Assembly: GCF_000832985.1 (NCBI RefSeq)
Contig: NZ_CP009920.1
Coordinates: forward strand, 3,900,501 to 3,964,500
DNA from: Priestia megaterium NBRC 15308 = ATCC 14581
Lineage (GTDB): Bacteria > Bacillota > Bacilli > Bacillales > Bacillaceae_H
Length of the DNA stretch: 64,000 nucleotides
Direction: 5' to 3'
The first letter of the stretch is position 1. Each line of letters begins with the position of its first letter. The notes under the pieces are model-generated. The model did not search any database. It was not told where the DNA came from and was given only the letters and a program-made list of their open reading frames with translations. The position numbers were made by a program, and so were the translations under genes. This document shows, one piece after another, positions 1-9,164 of the stretch.

Positions 1-175
1 TAATACCCGGTATTTCACGGCGCATTGCATTATAATACATGGGTGATTTTGATAACAAAGATAAAATAATACCTTTCCATTTACCACCCATCATATGCAT
101 CGTTAACTCAATTGGACAAGCACGCTTTACAGTTAACGTACAAGGACCGTATTGATCACTTTTAAAGTCTGACAT
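1..175 (-). CDS. HxlR-family transcriptional regulator, 5' part only
   Basis: The gene runs off the left edge, so only the first 58 codons are visible. A GAGGTG ribosome binding site lies six bases before the ATG. The protein shows the HxlR signature: a cysteine at residue 20 followed by PIELTMHMMGGKWKG, the start of the MarR-like winged helix. HxlR proteins are small DNA-binding regulators that often sense aldehydes, thiols or redox state. It is divergent from the metallo-hydrolase/nitrilase pair, which it might control, but no operator could be identified. Family call is firm; target unknown. Confidence 0.85.
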   Translation of the reverse strand, partial: MSDFKSDQYGPCTLTVKRACPIELTMHMMGGKWKGIILSLLSKSPMYYNAMRREIPGI

Positions 176-277
176 TTTTTCACCTCAATGGCTAGTAACA
201 AAATTGTGCCTTCTTGTTACGTCTATTTTTTCTTACTAAACTTATATTATCAAATAAAACAAAAGAAGGTGCATCAA

Positions 278-952
278 TTGGAATTTGTCCAAATTTCTAG
301 ACATATTTACAAACTTACTTACAAAACTGTTGTGGGAATTCCTGTCAAAATTAATACATGGTACGTGCTAGATGGTGAGAGTGTTCATATCATTGATACA
401 GGAATGAAAGACTATGCACATACTCAGTTAAATATAGCAAAATCTTTAGGTATCCCCAAAAGTATTTTACTCACACATGGCCATTTAGATCACATTAATG
501 GCGCCAAGTATTTAAGAGATAATTTAAATATTCCTATTTACGCCCACGAAGTTGAAGCGCCTTTTATCAATGGCGAAAAACCATATCCAAATAAGGCAGA
601 AAAAGAAACAACAGGGGTGGAACATCAAGTCGAAAGTCTAAGTAACAACATCATTAAAAAGTTACCTGTAGATGTGTATTTAACACCCGGTCATACACCA
701 GGACATGTGATATACCACCATAAAGATGACAATGTGCTGCTAACTGGAGACTTATTCTTTTCTAACGCTGAATCCTTACATCCGCCGATTCGAAAGTTTA
801 CAGTTGATATGGGTGAAAATATTAATAGCGGACGAATTATAGATAAAATTAAACCTTCTATTATTTCTTCATCACATGGCGAAGATGTCAAATACAACTG
901 TGATTTATATCCTATTTATAAATTTATATATGAAGAAGAGGGAGAAAAATGA
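278..952 (+). CDS. MBL-fold metallo-hydrolase
   Basis: A 224-residue metallo-beta-lactamase-fold hydrolase. The metal ligands are visible: HGHLDH at 67-72, the PGHTPGH histidine near 139, the TGD aspartate near 158 and a late SSHGED histidine at 200. This is the usual binuclear zinc/iron site. I start it at the TTG at 278, which has GAAGGTG seven bases upstream; earlier in-frame starts lack a ribosome binding site and would add a non-homologous tail. The stop overlaps the next ATG (ATGA), so the two genes are translationally coupled. Substrate cannot be told from sequence; glyoxalase-II-like thioester hydrolysis is one possibility. Confidence 0.88.
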   Translation: MEFVQISRHIYKLTYKTVVGIPVKINTWYVLDGESVHIIDTGMKDYAHTQLNIAKSLGIPKSILLTHGHLDHINGAKYLRDNLNIPIYAHEVEAPFINGEKPYPNKAEKETTGVEHQVESLSNNIIKKLPVDVYLTPGHTPGHVIYHHKDDNVLLTGDLFFSNAESLHPPIRKFTVDMGENINSGRIIDKIKPSIISSSHGEDVKYNCDLYPIYKFIYEEEGEK

Positions 953-1755
953 AAATACAATTATTTCAAACAGAGATTATAGAAGGTGAAGTTAAGCAAA
1001 ACGAAAACCGCATTGAGTCCTTATTTGAAGAAAAGCTGCATATAGATACTGAGATTGTTGTGATACCTGAAATGTGGAATACAGGTTATGATTTAAAAAA
1101 TGTAGCAGAAAAAGCAGATATTGATTTAAAGAGAACTTTTCCCTTTATTCAACGTTTAGCAATTAACCATCAAGTGAATATCATTGCAGGTTCAGTTTCA
1201 AATAAAAGAAATGAAAATATTTATAATACAGCCTTTGCTGTATCAAAAACGGGTAAGCTGCTCTATCAAAAAGATAAGATACATCTCGTGCCGATGTTGG
1301 ATGAACATCATTATTTAACAGGGGGAGATGAAGTCCCAGATGTCTTTGAGATTAACAATATCAAAGCCAGTCAAATTATATGCTATGATTTACGTTTTCC
1401 AGAAATCACACGCTACCCAACGTCTCAAGGTGCAAAAGTCATATTCTACGTTGCACAATGGACTACCAGAAATATAGACCATTGGAGAACACTATTGAGG
1501 GCAAGAGCTATAGAAAATTGTGTTTATGTCATTGCATGTAACAGCGTGGGAAAAGTGAGTAATGAAAATCATGTCGGCAACACTTACGCAGGGCATTCAA
1601 TGGTCATTGATCCAAATGGAAACATCGTAGAAGAGGGGGGAGATCAAGAAGAGATTATAACAGCGGAAATTCATATACAGAAAGTTACAGAACAACAAAC
1701 ATACATTCCAATATTTGAAAGTCTGAGACCGGATGTTTATAAGCATGCAGAATAG
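949..1755 (+). CDS. Carbon-nitrogen hydrolase (nitrilase superfamily)
   Basis: A complete 268-residue nitrilase-superfamily amidase. The catalytic triad is visible as Glu41 (IPEMWN), Lys110 (before IHLV) and Cys145 (IICYDLRFPE). Such enzymes hydrolyse amides; the size and CYDLRFPE motif fit the omega-amidase/YafV-like branch that deaminates alpha-keto acid amides, but this is family inference. It overlaps the metallo-hydrolase stop by four bases and so is made from the same transcript. A terminator follows at about 1961. Confidence 0.9.
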   Translation: MKIQLFQTEIIEGEVKQNENRIESLFEEKLHIDTEIVVIPEMWNTGYDLKNVAEKADIDLKRTFPFIQRLAINHQVNIIAGSVSNKRNENIYNTAFAVSKTGKLLYQKDKIHLVPMLDEHHYLTGGDEVPDVFEINNIKASQIICYDLRFPEITRYPTSQGAKVIFYVAQWTTRNIDHWRTLLRARAIENCVYVIACNSVGKVSNENHVGNTYAGHSMVIDPNGNIVEEGGDQEEIITAEIHIQKVTEQQTYIPIFESLRPDVYKHAE

Positions 1756-2126
1756 AAATTTGTATATCATCTCAAATTTGGATGTTATCAGACTATCTTA
1801 TGAAGGTTTACTAAAAAAAGAGGAAATTCCACCTGAAAATACTATATTTTTTAAAATTAACATATGTATAAAAGGTGCACTTCTTATACATTAGTTTCTC
1901 ATCCACCTACTGAGAAAACGTTGATCAGTCAACAATGTATAAAAAGCTGCATACTCCGGAAAAAGGGCCCTTGGAAGAACTATCCTTCGTCAAGGGTCCT
2001 TTTTTATAATGTTTTCTGGAAGAGTGATTGTGTTAACAAATTATGTACGAATTATACATACGCTTTTATAAGGATTTTAATATATAATTAAGGTAAAAAA
2101 GAATTATTTTAGGAAGAGGAAAATGT
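1756..2126. other. Gene-poor interval
   Basis: No convincing gene. It holds the imperfect palindrome TATAAAAGGTGCACTTCTTATA at 1867-1888, a member of a motif family seen in several other gaps of this window, then a terminator, then the ribosome binding site of the next gene. A 48-codon frame from 1745 overlaps the nitrilase end but has no supporting ribosome binding site. Confidence 0.5.
1961..2006 (+). terminator. Rho-independent terminator
   Basis: Stem AAAGGGCCCTTG paired with CAAGGGTCCTTT, followed by a T run. It closes the metallo-hydrolase/nitrilase operon. Confidence 0.75.
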
Positions 2127-2720
2127 GTGAAACATAGTCGATTGTTGCTTTTATCGCTAATTAGTAGTTTGTTCGTTATTTTAGTGGCCTTGTTCCAGTG
2201 GGATCTGGTTGATATTATAACAGAATTTTTAATGTTACCTATTTGGTTATTTGTATATGCTTTCTTTATCATAATGACTATATGGACATTAATTCATCTT
2301 TTTAAAAAGAGAAAGTGGCAGCCGTTTGTTATTCAGCTCATTACTATCTCATTATGGTTTTTCTTTCCATTCAATCAAGTCAACTTAGATCTCAACTTTA
2401 AAATCGATCAAGATAAGAGAGAAGAGGTTGCAACTAAAATAGAAAATGGTGTTATTAAACCTAATGTATCTGATAGTCCATCACTTATTCAATTACCTAA
2501 AAAGTATACTCAATTGTCTAAAGGTGGGGGTGACATCGTAGTAGAAACGAAAGGAAAGGCTAAATCAATTCTTTTCTTTACATACCGTGGGATGCTAGAC
2601 AATTTTTCGGGATTTGTATATAACCCAAACGATAACAAACCTTCAAAAAGCGATTTTAACGGGGATTTTAAACAAATAAAAAAAGTACATAAAAACTGGT
2701 ATTATGTATCTTCTTATTAA
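2127..2720 (+). CDS. Small membrane protein of unknown function
   Basis: A 197-residue protein that I do not recognise. It starts at GTG 2127 with AGGAAGAGG eight bases upstream. Residues about 5-25 and 35-58 are strongly hydrophobic, and a third segment follows near 68-86, so the N-terminal half is membrane-embedded. The C-terminal ~100 residues are polar with a lysine-rich patch and probably lie outside the cytoplasm. It is monocistronic with its own terminator. Confidence 0.72.
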   Translation: MKHSRLLLLSLISSLFVILVALFQWDLVDIITEFLMLPIWLFVYAFFIIMTIWTLIHLFKKRKWQPFVIQLITISLWFFFPFNQVNLDLNFKIDQDKREEVATKIENGVIKPNVSDSPSLIQLPKKYTQLSKGGGDIVVETKGKAKSILFFTYRGMLDNFSGFVYNPNDNKPSKSDFNGDFKQIKKVHKNWYYVSSY

Positions 2721-2721
2721 A

Positions 2722-2754
2722 AAGAACCTGCTGTTTTGATAGCAGGTCCTTCTT
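2722..2754 (+). terminator. Terminator
   Basis: ACCTGCT/AGCAGGT stem followed by a T-rich stretch, just after the membrane protein gene. Confidence 0.65.
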
Positions 2755-2759
2755 GTTAC

Positions 2760-2861
2760 TTATTTCTTTTTTAACCTTTTAACAACTTTAAAAGCTAGGA
2801 ATCCTATTAAACCAATAATTATTAAGAATAATAGCAATCCTGTTGGATTAAATGTACTCAT
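2760..2861 (-). CDS. 33-residue single-pass membrane peptide
   Basis: A short ORF with a good AAGGATGG ribosome binding site four bases before ATG. The product begins MSTFNPTGLL, has one hydrophobic helix of about 20 residues (LLLFLIIIGLIGFLAF) and ends in a basic tail (KVVKRLKKK), the usual layout of small Bacillus membrane peptides. Function unknown. It converges with the preceding membrane protein gene and the two share the intervening terminator. Confidence 0.6.
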   Translation of the reverse strand: MSTFNPTGLLLFLIIIGLIGFLAFKVVKRLKKK

Positions 2862-3020
2862 AATACCATCCTTATGGTTTCTATAATTTACAATTTACAA
2901 TGTTATCATATTTAAATGGTTTGCACATTTCTCCTTCAGGACTTTTTACTCCTATAATAGAAGCCCAATTTCATTCTTTCTTCTTTTTTTGGTGACCAGG
3001 ACTCTTATACTAGTTCAACC

Positions 3021-3545
3021 TTAGTTTTTATTTTTGGTTTGTAAATATTCTTTTTGAAACATACACATTCTTATAGCGTTATGATAGCTTCCATCAACAA
3101 AAAATTCATCCTTTAACTCGCCTTCGATAGAAAAACCAACCTTCTTATAGATATGAATTGCTTTTTCATTTTCCTTGTCTACAATTAAGTAAAGTTTATG
3201 CATATTCAATACCGAAAAGGCATAATTCATTGCTAGGTTTGTGGCAACCATTGCGTAGCCATGACCTTGATACGTAGGGTCGATGATAATTTGAAACTCT
3301 GCTCTACGATGAATATAATCAATTTCGACTAATTCCACTAGTCCAAGCATATCCCCGTCCTTTTCAAGGATGAAACGACGCTCACCTTGATCGTGAATAT
3401 GTTTATCATATAAGTCCTGTAGCTCTACAAAAGCTTCATAAGGCTCTTCAAACCAATAAGACATAATGTTTGCATCATTATTGAGTTCATGGACAAATTT
3501 TAAATCTTCTCTTTCCAAAGGACGTAACTTAAGTTCCTTATTCAT
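3021..3545 (-). CDS. speG: Spermidine N1-acetyltransferase (GNAT)
   Basis: A 174-residue GNAT enzyme. Several stretches match SpeG proteins almost exactly: LRPLEREDL near the start, [36 protein letters not shown] and [17 protein letters not shown]. SpeG transfers acetyl from acetyl-CoA to spermidine and spermine, preventing polyamine toxicity, and acts in the cytoplasm. The ATG at 3545 has a GGAGGTTTGAGAA context. Length is normal for the family. It is transcribed alone. Confidence 0.93.
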   Translation of the reverse strand: MNKELKLRPLEREDLKFVHELNNDANIMSYWFEEPYEAFVELQDLYDKHIHDQGERRFILEKDGDMLGLVELVEIDYIHRRAEFQIIIDPTYQGHGYAMVATNLAMNYAFSVLNMHKLYLIVDKENEKAIHIYKKVGFSIEGELKDEFFVDGSYHNAIRMCMFQKEYLQTKNKN

Positions 3546-3719
3546 TTCTCAAACCTCCACATTCTAGCATTACTTTAGCACTTTCCGTTTTAAATGTAAA
3601 AATTGCTGTAGTTTTAAAAAATAATAAAACATAGTGCGATTATTTACATCTTTATTAAAAGAATCATAGTATATTTAAAAATCTCGCAAGTGAAATTGAT
3701 TAACTTTAAGGAGGATCTT

Positions 3720-5042
3720 ATGAAAAAAGCAGTTGGTATTATTCTTATTTTACTGTGCTGTATAAATCAAAGGGTTGAGGCAGCTAATCAACCTTCAGCA
3801 GCTCCTATAATACATCATGAAATTTATGTTTCTCCTACAGGGGATGACAAAAACCTGGGTACTAAAAGCAAACCTTTTAGAACATTAAGAAAGGCAAGTG
3901 AAGTAGCTCAGCCCGGAACTACCGTTTACATCAGAGGCGGTACCTACTATGAACAATTAATTATTAGCCGTTCAGGTACTAAACAAAAGTCTATTATCTT
4001 CAGGAACTATAAAAGTGAAAAGCCTCTTATTAGTGGAGAAAAAATAAAAAGCCGTTCTACAGATGGAGGGCTAGTTAGCATAAAAAATAAGAGCTACATA
4101 ACAATTCAAGGTTTGAATATAGGTCATTCGTCTACTTCTAAGGCACAAAATACACCATGCGGTATTTTAGTAGAAGGAAGTGGAAAGCACCTTCGAATTA
4201 TTAATAATCATATTTTCGATATTAAGACTGCACATAAAAATGGAAACGCTCATGGAATAGCTTTTTATGGATCCAAAGCGCCGCGTTCGTTAGAAAACAT
4301 TGAAATATCGCGAAACCTACTTGAAAACTTGACCTTAGGTTTTAGTGAAGCACTAACTCTAAATGGAAATGTTAAAGATTTTATCGTCAATGCCAATACA
4401 ATTCGAAACGTTGATAATATTGGGATTGACGTAATTGGCTTTGAAAAAGTAGCTCCTATTGAGAAATATGACCGAGCTCGTGAAGGACTCATTAGTGAGA
4501 ACCATATTTACAACGTCAGCAGTTATTCAAATCCTGCTTACAAACATGAATACTCCGCTGGGGGAATCTACGTAGACGGAGGAAAAGATGTTATTATTGA
4601 GCATAACGTTTCAAGTCATAACGATCTAGGAATAGAAATCGCAAGTGAACACTATGGTAAACAAACTAGCAATGTTCAAGTTATACGAAATATGATTTAT
4701 AAGAATCGTTTTACAGGAATTTCAATTGGAGGCTATGATAAAAAACGTGGAGGGACGATAAATACTCTTATTGAACATAATATTTTATATGGAAATGATA
4801 TGATGAACATGGATGGTGGCCAATTACTGATGCAATATCATGCAACTCATAACACTATTAACAATAATGTTATGGTTTCAGTAAAATCTAATTTGCTTCT
4901 GGCCAATCTTCATTACTCAAATAAATATAATCAACTTAATCATAATGTGTACCTAAATAAAAGTAGAGATAAAGCGAATCGATGGATATGGAAGGGGAAA
5001 GAAATAGAAAGTTCTACTATCGTATCACCTAGGCTTTTTTAA
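3720..5042 (+). CDS. Secreted right-handed parallel beta-helix protein
   Basis: A 440-residue exported protein. ATG 3720 has AAGGAGG six bases upstream. Residues 1-21 form a signal peptide (basic MKK, hydrophobic core, cleavage near VEA-ANQ). It continues with the DUF1565-like entry IYVSPTGDDKNLGTKSKPFRTL and then repeated coils with the asparagine/isoleucine ladder typical of pectate-lyase-like beta-helices (for example ITIQGLNI, LRIINNHIF, VIIEHNVSSHNDLGI). Such folds are polysaccharide lyases, epimerases or phage-tailspike-like binders. The catalytic residues cannot be assigned, so the substrate is unknown. It appears monocistronic. Confidence 0.85.
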   Translation: MKKAVGIILILLCCINQRVEAANQPSAAPIIHHEIYVSPTGDDKNLGTKSKPFRTLRKASEVAQPGTTVYIRGGTYYEQLIISRSGTKQKSIIFRNYKSEKPLISGEKIKSRSTDGGLVSIKNKSYITIQGLNIGHSSTSKAQNTPCGILVEGSGKHLRIINNHIFDIKTAHKNGNAHGIAFYGSKAPRSLENIEISRNLLENLTLGFSEALTLNGNVKDFIVNANTIRNVDNIGIDVIGFEKVAPIEKYDRAREGLISENHIYNVSSYSNPAYKHEYSAGGIYVDGGKDVIIEHNVSSHNDLGIEIASEHYGKQTSNVQVIRNMIYKNRFTGISIGGYDKKRGGTINTLIEHNILYGNDMMNMDGGQLLMQYHATHNTINNNVMVSVKSNLLLANLHYSNKYNQLNHNVYLNKSRDKANRWIWKGKEIESSTIVSPRLF

Positions 5043-5259
5043 TGAAAATTTCTTTTTAGAAGATATTCTTTATTTAGTTGCTCGCTAGGATCCTATTTAA
5101 GGCCGAAAAATTATTCACTTCACTATCTGCTGATTATACTTTTTATTTCATTGAAACAAAGAGAAAGGTGCGTTCGTTGTAAGTATACCAATGGATTGCA
5201 AGAAGATTCATGCTATTTCTCTATATGAGTAGTGTTTATTTAGGTACAACTCAATAGCC

Positions 5260-5318
5260 TTGACATAAAAACACCCCCATCATTAGAGTTTTTTTATCTA
5301 ATAATGGGGTGCAGTTCA
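5260..5318. mobile_element. IS150-type terminal relic
   Basis: This stretch shares TTGACA, CATTAGAGTTT, a TCTAA(T/C)AATTG-like block and the end GGGGTGCAGTTCA with 57064-57118, which lies directly after an IS150-type transposase remnant. TGAACTGCACCCC (read inward on the minus strand) is the characteristic tip of IS150-group elements. No transposase is left here, so it is a solo end. Confidence 0.6.
5266..5310 (-). terminator. recA terminator (built from the IS relic)
   Basis: Read on the minus strand, CACCCCATTATTAGA pairs with TCTAATGATGGGGGTG and is followed by TTTTTATG. This is a strong intrinsic terminator 35 bases past the recA stop. Confidence 0.7.
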
Positions 5319-5344
5319 AGCCGTGGGAAAGGTGTTTTATGCCT

Positions 5345-6382
5345 TTATTGGTTTTCGTTTTCGCTATCGTTATCTATAACATTATCGTTATTAATATTAT
5401 CACCATATTTGAAATCAATAATTTTTTTTCTAATTTCTTCTCTAATTTCAGGGTTTTCTTTTAAGAAAATCTTAGCGTTTTCTCGTCCCTGTCCTAAACG
5501 CTCCTCATTATATGAAAACCAAGATCCAGACTTTTGAACAATATCTACTTCAGAACCAATGTCTAAGATTTCTCCTTCTTTTGAGATACCTTCTCCATAC
5601 ATAATATCTACTTCAGCAATGCGGAAAGGAGGTGCCATCTTATTTTTGACTACTTTAATTCTTGTTTTATTCCCAACTATGTCATTCCCTAGTTTAAGTT
5701 GTTCAGCGCGGCGAACCTCAAGACGAACGGAAGAATAGAATTTTAGTGCTCTTCCACCTGGCGTTGTTTCCGGGTTTCCAAACATAACGCCTACTTTCTC
5801 CCTGATTTGGTTGATGAAGATAGCAATGGTTTTAGACTTATTGATTGCTCCAGATAGTTTACGAAGAGCTTGAGACATCAAACGAGCTTGTAAACCTACG
5901 TGAGAATCTCCCATTTCTCCTTCAATTTCTTTTTGCGGAACTAATGCTGCTACTGAGTCAACAACAATAATATCTACAGCACCACTTCTAACTAATGCTT
6001 CAGCAATTTCAAGTGCCTGTTCACCAGTATCTGGTTGAGATAACAGTAACTCATCAATATCTACACCTAGTTTTCTTGCATAAACTGGATCAAGTGCGTG
6101 TTCAGCATCAATAAAGGCAGCTCGACCTCCATTTTTTTGTACTTCTGCAATTGCGTGTAAGGAAACGGTTGTTTTACCTGAACTTTCGGGCCCGTAAACT
6201 TCCATAATTCTTCCTTTGGGATAACCATTAATTCCAAGAGCTATATCTAAAGCTAATGAGCCTGAGCTAGATGCCTCAACTTTTGTATGTGTGCCTTCTC
6301 CCATTTTAATAATGGATCCTGTACCAAATTGTTTTTCAATTTGTTTTAGAGCCATATCTAGTGCTGCTTTTTTATCATTCAT
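5345..6382 (-). CDS. recA: RecA recombinase
   Basis: A full-length 345-residue RecA. The Walker A loop GPESSGKTT is at 64-72, the Walker B VDSVAAL and the L2-region motif [22 protein letters not shown] are present, and an acidic C-terminal tail ([14 protein letters not shown]) ends the protein. RecA forms filaments on single-stranded DNA, drives strand exchange and triggers LexA self-cleavage. GGAGG lies just before the ATG, and the ATG overlaps the stop of a short upstream ORF. A canonical promoter and a perfect LexA box lie about 165-215 bases upstream, so it is SOS-inducible. B. megaterium is reported to have two recA genes; this may be one of them. Confidence 0.97.
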   Translation of the reverse strand: MNDKKAALDMALKQIEKQFGTGSIIKMGEGTHTKVEASSSGSLALDIALGINGYPKGRIMEVYGPESSGKTTVSLHAIAEVQKNGGRAAFIDAEHALDPVYARKLGVDIDELLLSQPDTGEQALEIAEALVRSGAVDIIVVDSVAALVPQKEIEGEMGDSHVGLQARLMSQALRKLSGAINKSKTIAIFINQIREKVGVMFGNPETTPGGRALKFYSSVRLEVRRAEQLKLGNDIVGNKTRIKVVKNKMAPPFRIAEVDIMYGEGISKEGEILDIGSEVDIVQKSGSWFSYNEERLGQGRENAKIFLKENPEIREEIRKKIIDFKYGDNINNDNVIDNDSENENQ

Positions 6383-6528
6383 AATTTGAAACCTCCGATT
6401 GTTATTACGTTTACAATAAACGCCAAGGTATTTCGATAAAGAATAAGAGTTGGCTCAAATGTTTTTGCTCCGTGCGAGAAAATTTTGTGTTTAACTGTCT
6501 TAGTTTGCTCTGGTATTCCTTTATTCAT
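6379..6528 (-). CDS. 49-residue leader ORF coupled to recA
   Basis: A short ORF inside the recA 5' leader. ATG at 6528 follows AAGGGGTTAGAG; its TGA overlaps the recA ATG (ATGA), and the recA ribosome binding site lies inside its last codons. The product starts [17 protein letters not shown] and ends [10 protein letters not shown] do not recognise it. It lies downstream of the LexA box, so it would be transcribed with recA after DNA damage. It may be a real small SOS protein or only a coupling device. Whether it is translated is inference. Confidence 0.5.
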   Translation of the reverse strand: MNKGIPEQTKTVKHKIFSHGAKTFEPTLILYRNTLAFIVNVITIGGFKL

Positions 6529-6545
6529 CTCTAACCCCTTAGTGT

Positions 6546-6559
6546 CGAACAAATGTTCC
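6546..6559. promoter_or_regulatory. LexA (DinR) SOS box
   Basis: CGAACAAATGTTCC matches the Gram-positive SOS consensus CGAAC-RNRY-GTTYC at every position. It sits directly downstream of the -10 element, where bound LexA would block transcription. Confidence 0.9.
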
Positions 6560-6568
6560 TGTTGTGTA

Positions 6569-6597
6569 ATCATACAATAAACGCATCTAATTGTAAA
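6569..6597 (-). promoter_or_regulatory. recA promoter
   Basis: On the minus strand TTTACA (6597-6592) and TATGAT (6574-6569) are separated by exactly 17 bases, a sigma-A-type promoter. The LexA box begins just downstream and would overlap the transcription start region. Confidence 0.75.
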
Positions 6598-6872
6598 GGC
6601 GAAAGTTTTTCTGCAAAGTAGCTAAAAGAATATCTTATATTTATAAAAAGTAAGTTTATACTTTAGCATTTACTTATCAAATGATAGAAATTAGGGGAAA
6701 GGTAGCTTTTTATATAAGTAGAATCGATTACATCTACATTTTAAAATTTGGATATATATGAATCTATAAATCTGGTTAGACTAATAACGCATTCCTCATA
6801 TTCCTAGTTACTATAAAACAGATTTTAAGAAGAAATAAAGCAGTCTACACAAATAGACTGCTTTTTGATTAA
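6575..6872. other. Interval between recA promoter and arsC
   Basis: AT-rich, no gene seen. It ends in the terminator of the ars operon. Confidence 0.5.
6836..6866 (-). terminator. ars operon terminator
   Basis: AAAGCAGTCTA pairs with TAGACTGCTTT; a T run follows on both strands, so it could stop transcription in either direction. It lies directly after the arsC stop. Confidence 0.8.
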
Positions 6873-7295
6873 TTATTTACCTGTTTCAGCAAAACGCTGA
6901 ATACGTTCAGCGATTTCATCACGTACACGCTGGAAGAACGCCCATTTCTCTTCATCTGTTCCTTCAGCTTTTGCAGGATCGTCAAATCCCCAGTGTTCAC
7001 GTTTCACATGGGGAGGCGTTACTGGGCAGTGATCTGCTGCATGGCCACATAATGTAACGACCAAATCCGCATTATTTAAAATTTCAGGGTCAATGACATC
7101 AGATGTTTGGTTTGAGATATCAACACCAGCTTCTTTCATTGCTTTTACAGCATTGGGATTTAATCCATGAGCTTCTAACCCTGCACTGCGTACATCCCAT
7201 TCATTATTATTTAGATATTTTTTTGCCCATCCTTCAGCCATTTGGCTACGGCAAGAGTTACCTGTACATAAGAAATAAAGTGTTTTTTTAGACAT
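6873..7295 (-). CDS. arsC: Arsenate reductase (thioredoxin-coupled)
   Basis: A complete 140-residue low-molecular-weight phosphatase-type ArsC. The catalytic loop CTGNSCR (Cys10 to Arg16) and the two relay cysteines (Cys83 and Cys90 in [10 protein letters not shown]) are present. The enzyme reduces arsenate to arsenite using this cysteine cascade and thioredoxin, so that ArsB can export the product. AAGGAG lies nine bases before the ATG. It is the last gene of arsR-arsB-arsC, 24 bases after arsB. Confidence 0.95.
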
Positions 7296-7319
7296 GTGTA
7301 AAATCTCCTTTGTGATGTG

Positions 7320-8618
7320 TTAAGAAATAATTGATAACCAAATATATAAACCAACAAGCGTAATAAACAATGTTGGGATGGTTAAGATAATACCTGTTTT
7401 AAAATAGGTTCCCCAAGAAATCTTAACTCCTTTTGTCGAAAGAACGTGGAGCCATAAGAGAGTGGCTAGAGAGCCAATAGGTGTAATTTTTGGTCCTAAG
7501 TCCGAACCAATGACATTTGCATAAATCAAGGCTTCTTTAATTGTACCTGTTGCAGAAGTTGCATCAATGGCCAAAGCATCAATCATCACGGTTGGCATGT
7601 TGTTCATAATCGATGAAAGTATGGCTGCAATGAATCCCATGCCAATGGTTGCAGCAAATAATCCATGGTCAGCCGTTGCTTGAATGAGGCTTGCTAATAC
7701 TTCGGTTAGCCCAACAGCACGTAATCCGTAGACAACAACGTACATACCAATGGAAAAGAAAACAATCGCCCAAGGAGCTCCTTGCAATACTTTTTTTGTT
7801 TGAACTACCGAGCTTTGTCTTGCTATTCCTAAGAAGAAAATAGCAATAATTCCTGCGATAATAGACACCGGAATGTCAAAGAATTCACCAATAAAGTAAC
7901 CAACAACTAAAACGATTAAGACAATTCCTGATAACCGGAATGTTTTCTCATCTTTAATAGCCTCAACCGGTTTCTGTAAATCATCCAGATTGTATTTCTT
8001 AGGGATATTTTTACGGAAGTATAGATATAAGACGGTAATACTTGCTAATAGTGAAAATAAATCTGGAATGATCATACGTGAAGCAAACTCTGAAAAACGA
8101 ATACCAAAGAAATCAGCTGATACAATATTCACTAAGTTACTTACCACCAGTGGAAGAGACGTTGTATCGGCAATAAATCCACTTGCGATAATAAATGGAA
8201 AGACCATTTTATCTTCAAATTTCAGTGCACGTACCATTGCAAGTACGATAGGTGTTAAAATCAAGGCTGCTCCATCGTTAGCAAACAATGCTGCTACAAC
8301 TGCACCTAGAAGAGAAACATAGACAAACATTCGAATGCCATTGCCTCCTGCAGTACGCGCCATATGTAAAGCTGCCCACTCGAAAAATCCAATTTCATCT
8401 AAAATTAAGGAAATAATAATAACTTCAATAAACGTTAATGTTGCATTCCATACAATTTGAGTTACATCCAGCACGTCATGGAAATCAACCACACCTGCTA
8501 AAAGAGCTAATACTGCGCCTCCACATGCTGACCAACCAATAGACAAGTTCTTTGGCTGCCAAATGACAAAAATCAATGTCACTAAGAAGATGAGGGAGGC
8601 TACTATAACTGATACCAC
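7320..8618 (-). CDS. arsB: Arsenite efflux permease
   Basis: A 432-residue ArsB-type permease with about 12 hydrophobic segments and characteristic loops such as [13 protein letters not shown] and [14 protein letters not shown]. It exports arsenite/antimonite across the cytoplasmic membrane using the proton-motive force; no arsA ATPase is present. It starts at GTG 8618 with GGAGG eight bases upstream, 18 bases after arsR. Middle gene of arsRBC. Confidence 0.93.
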   Translation of the reverse strand: MVSVIVASLIFLVTLIFVIWQPKNLSIGWSACGGAVLALLAGVVDFHDVLDVTQIVWNATLTFIEVIIISLILDEIGFFEWAALHMARTAGGNGIRMFVYVSLLGAVVAALFANDGAALILTPIVLAMVRALKFEDKMVFPFIIASGFIADTTSLPLVVSNLVNIVSADFFGIRFSEFASRMIIPDLFSLLASITVLYLYFRKNIPKKYNLDDLQKPVEAIKDEKTFRLSGIVLIVLVVGYFIGEFFDIPVSIIAGIIAIFFLGIARQSSVVQTKKVLQGAPWAIVFFSIGMYVVVYGLRAVGLTEVLASLIQATADHGLFAATIGMGFIAAILSSIMNNMPTVMIDALAIDATSATGTIKEALIYANVIGSDLGPKITPIGSLATLLWLHVLSTKGVKISWGTYFKTGIILTIPTLFITLVGLYIWLSIIS

Positions 8619-8636
8619 TTTACAGACCTCCTATTA

Positions 8637-8984
8637 TTAGCAACAATTAATACGTAAACCTTGCTTTTCTAGTTCTTTTAATCGTTCATCTTCGCTTGGT
8701 AAAGAATCGAGTATATCAAGGACAAACTGATAATAGCTGTTTTCTTTATTTAAGGAATAGAAGATCCAATGTCCTTTTCGTCTTTCACTTACAAGTTCGA
8801 TATCTCTTAATTTACGCAAGTGTTGGCTAATAGCCGGTTGACTTGCTTTATAAATTTCAACTAGCTCACAAACACAGCACTCGTTATTTTGGAGCAGCTT
8901 CATCATTGACAATCTTGTCTTATCTCCAAGCAACTTCAGTATCTGTACTGCTTTTTCCACTTCTACCTGCGCTTTTACATCCAT
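8637..8984 (-). CDS. arsR: ArsR-family arsenical-responsive repressor
   Basis: A 115-residue SmtB/ArsR winged-helix repressor. The metal site ECCVCEL (Cys36, Cys37, Cys39) lies at the start of the recognition-helix region, followed by KASQPAISQHLRKL and the beta-wing RRKGHWIFYSL. It ends in a further CC pair. Arsenite binding releases it from DNA. GAGGCGAG is the likely ribosome binding site. The ATCAA-N6-TTGAT palindromes upstream are its likely operators. Confidence 0.92.
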   Translation of the reverse strand: MDVKAQVEVEKAVQILKLLGDKTRLSMMKLLQNNECCVCELVEIYKASQPAISQHLRKLRDIELVSERRKGHWIFYSLNKENSYYQFVLDILDSLPSEDERLKELEKQGLRINCC

Positions 8985-9063
8985 TATGACTCGCCTCCTT
9001 ATTTTTAAATATAATTATATAAGTATTTTATTATATACTCAACAAAAATATACATTTTAAACA

Positions 9064-9085
9064 TTAATCAAAAAAAGTTGATTAA
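9064..9085. promoter_or_regulatory. ArsR operator 1
   Basis: Perfect inverted repeat TTAATCAA-N6-TTGATTAA in the gap between the divergent ars transcription units. ATCAA-N6-TTGAT is the usual ArsR half-site arrangement in Gram-positive ars operons. Confidence 0.8.
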
Positions 9086-9124
9086 TTCCTTGATTTATCT
9101 AAATTTTCCAGATATGATGAATAC

Positions 9125-9140
9125 ATCAAAAAAAATTGAT
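9125..9140. promoter_or_regulatory. ArsR operator 2
   Basis: ATCAA-A6-TTGAT, the same half-sites and spacing as operator 1, placed directly upstream of the small rightward ORF. Confidence 0.78.
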
Positions 9141-9164
9141 TAATAAGAAATGAGGGTTATAACA

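Larger units (their letters stand above)
5043..5344. other. Interval between beta-helix gene and recA
   Basis: No gene seen. The right part (5260-5318) is an IS-end relic that also forms the recA terminator. The left part is AT-rich and featureless. Confidence 0.5.
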
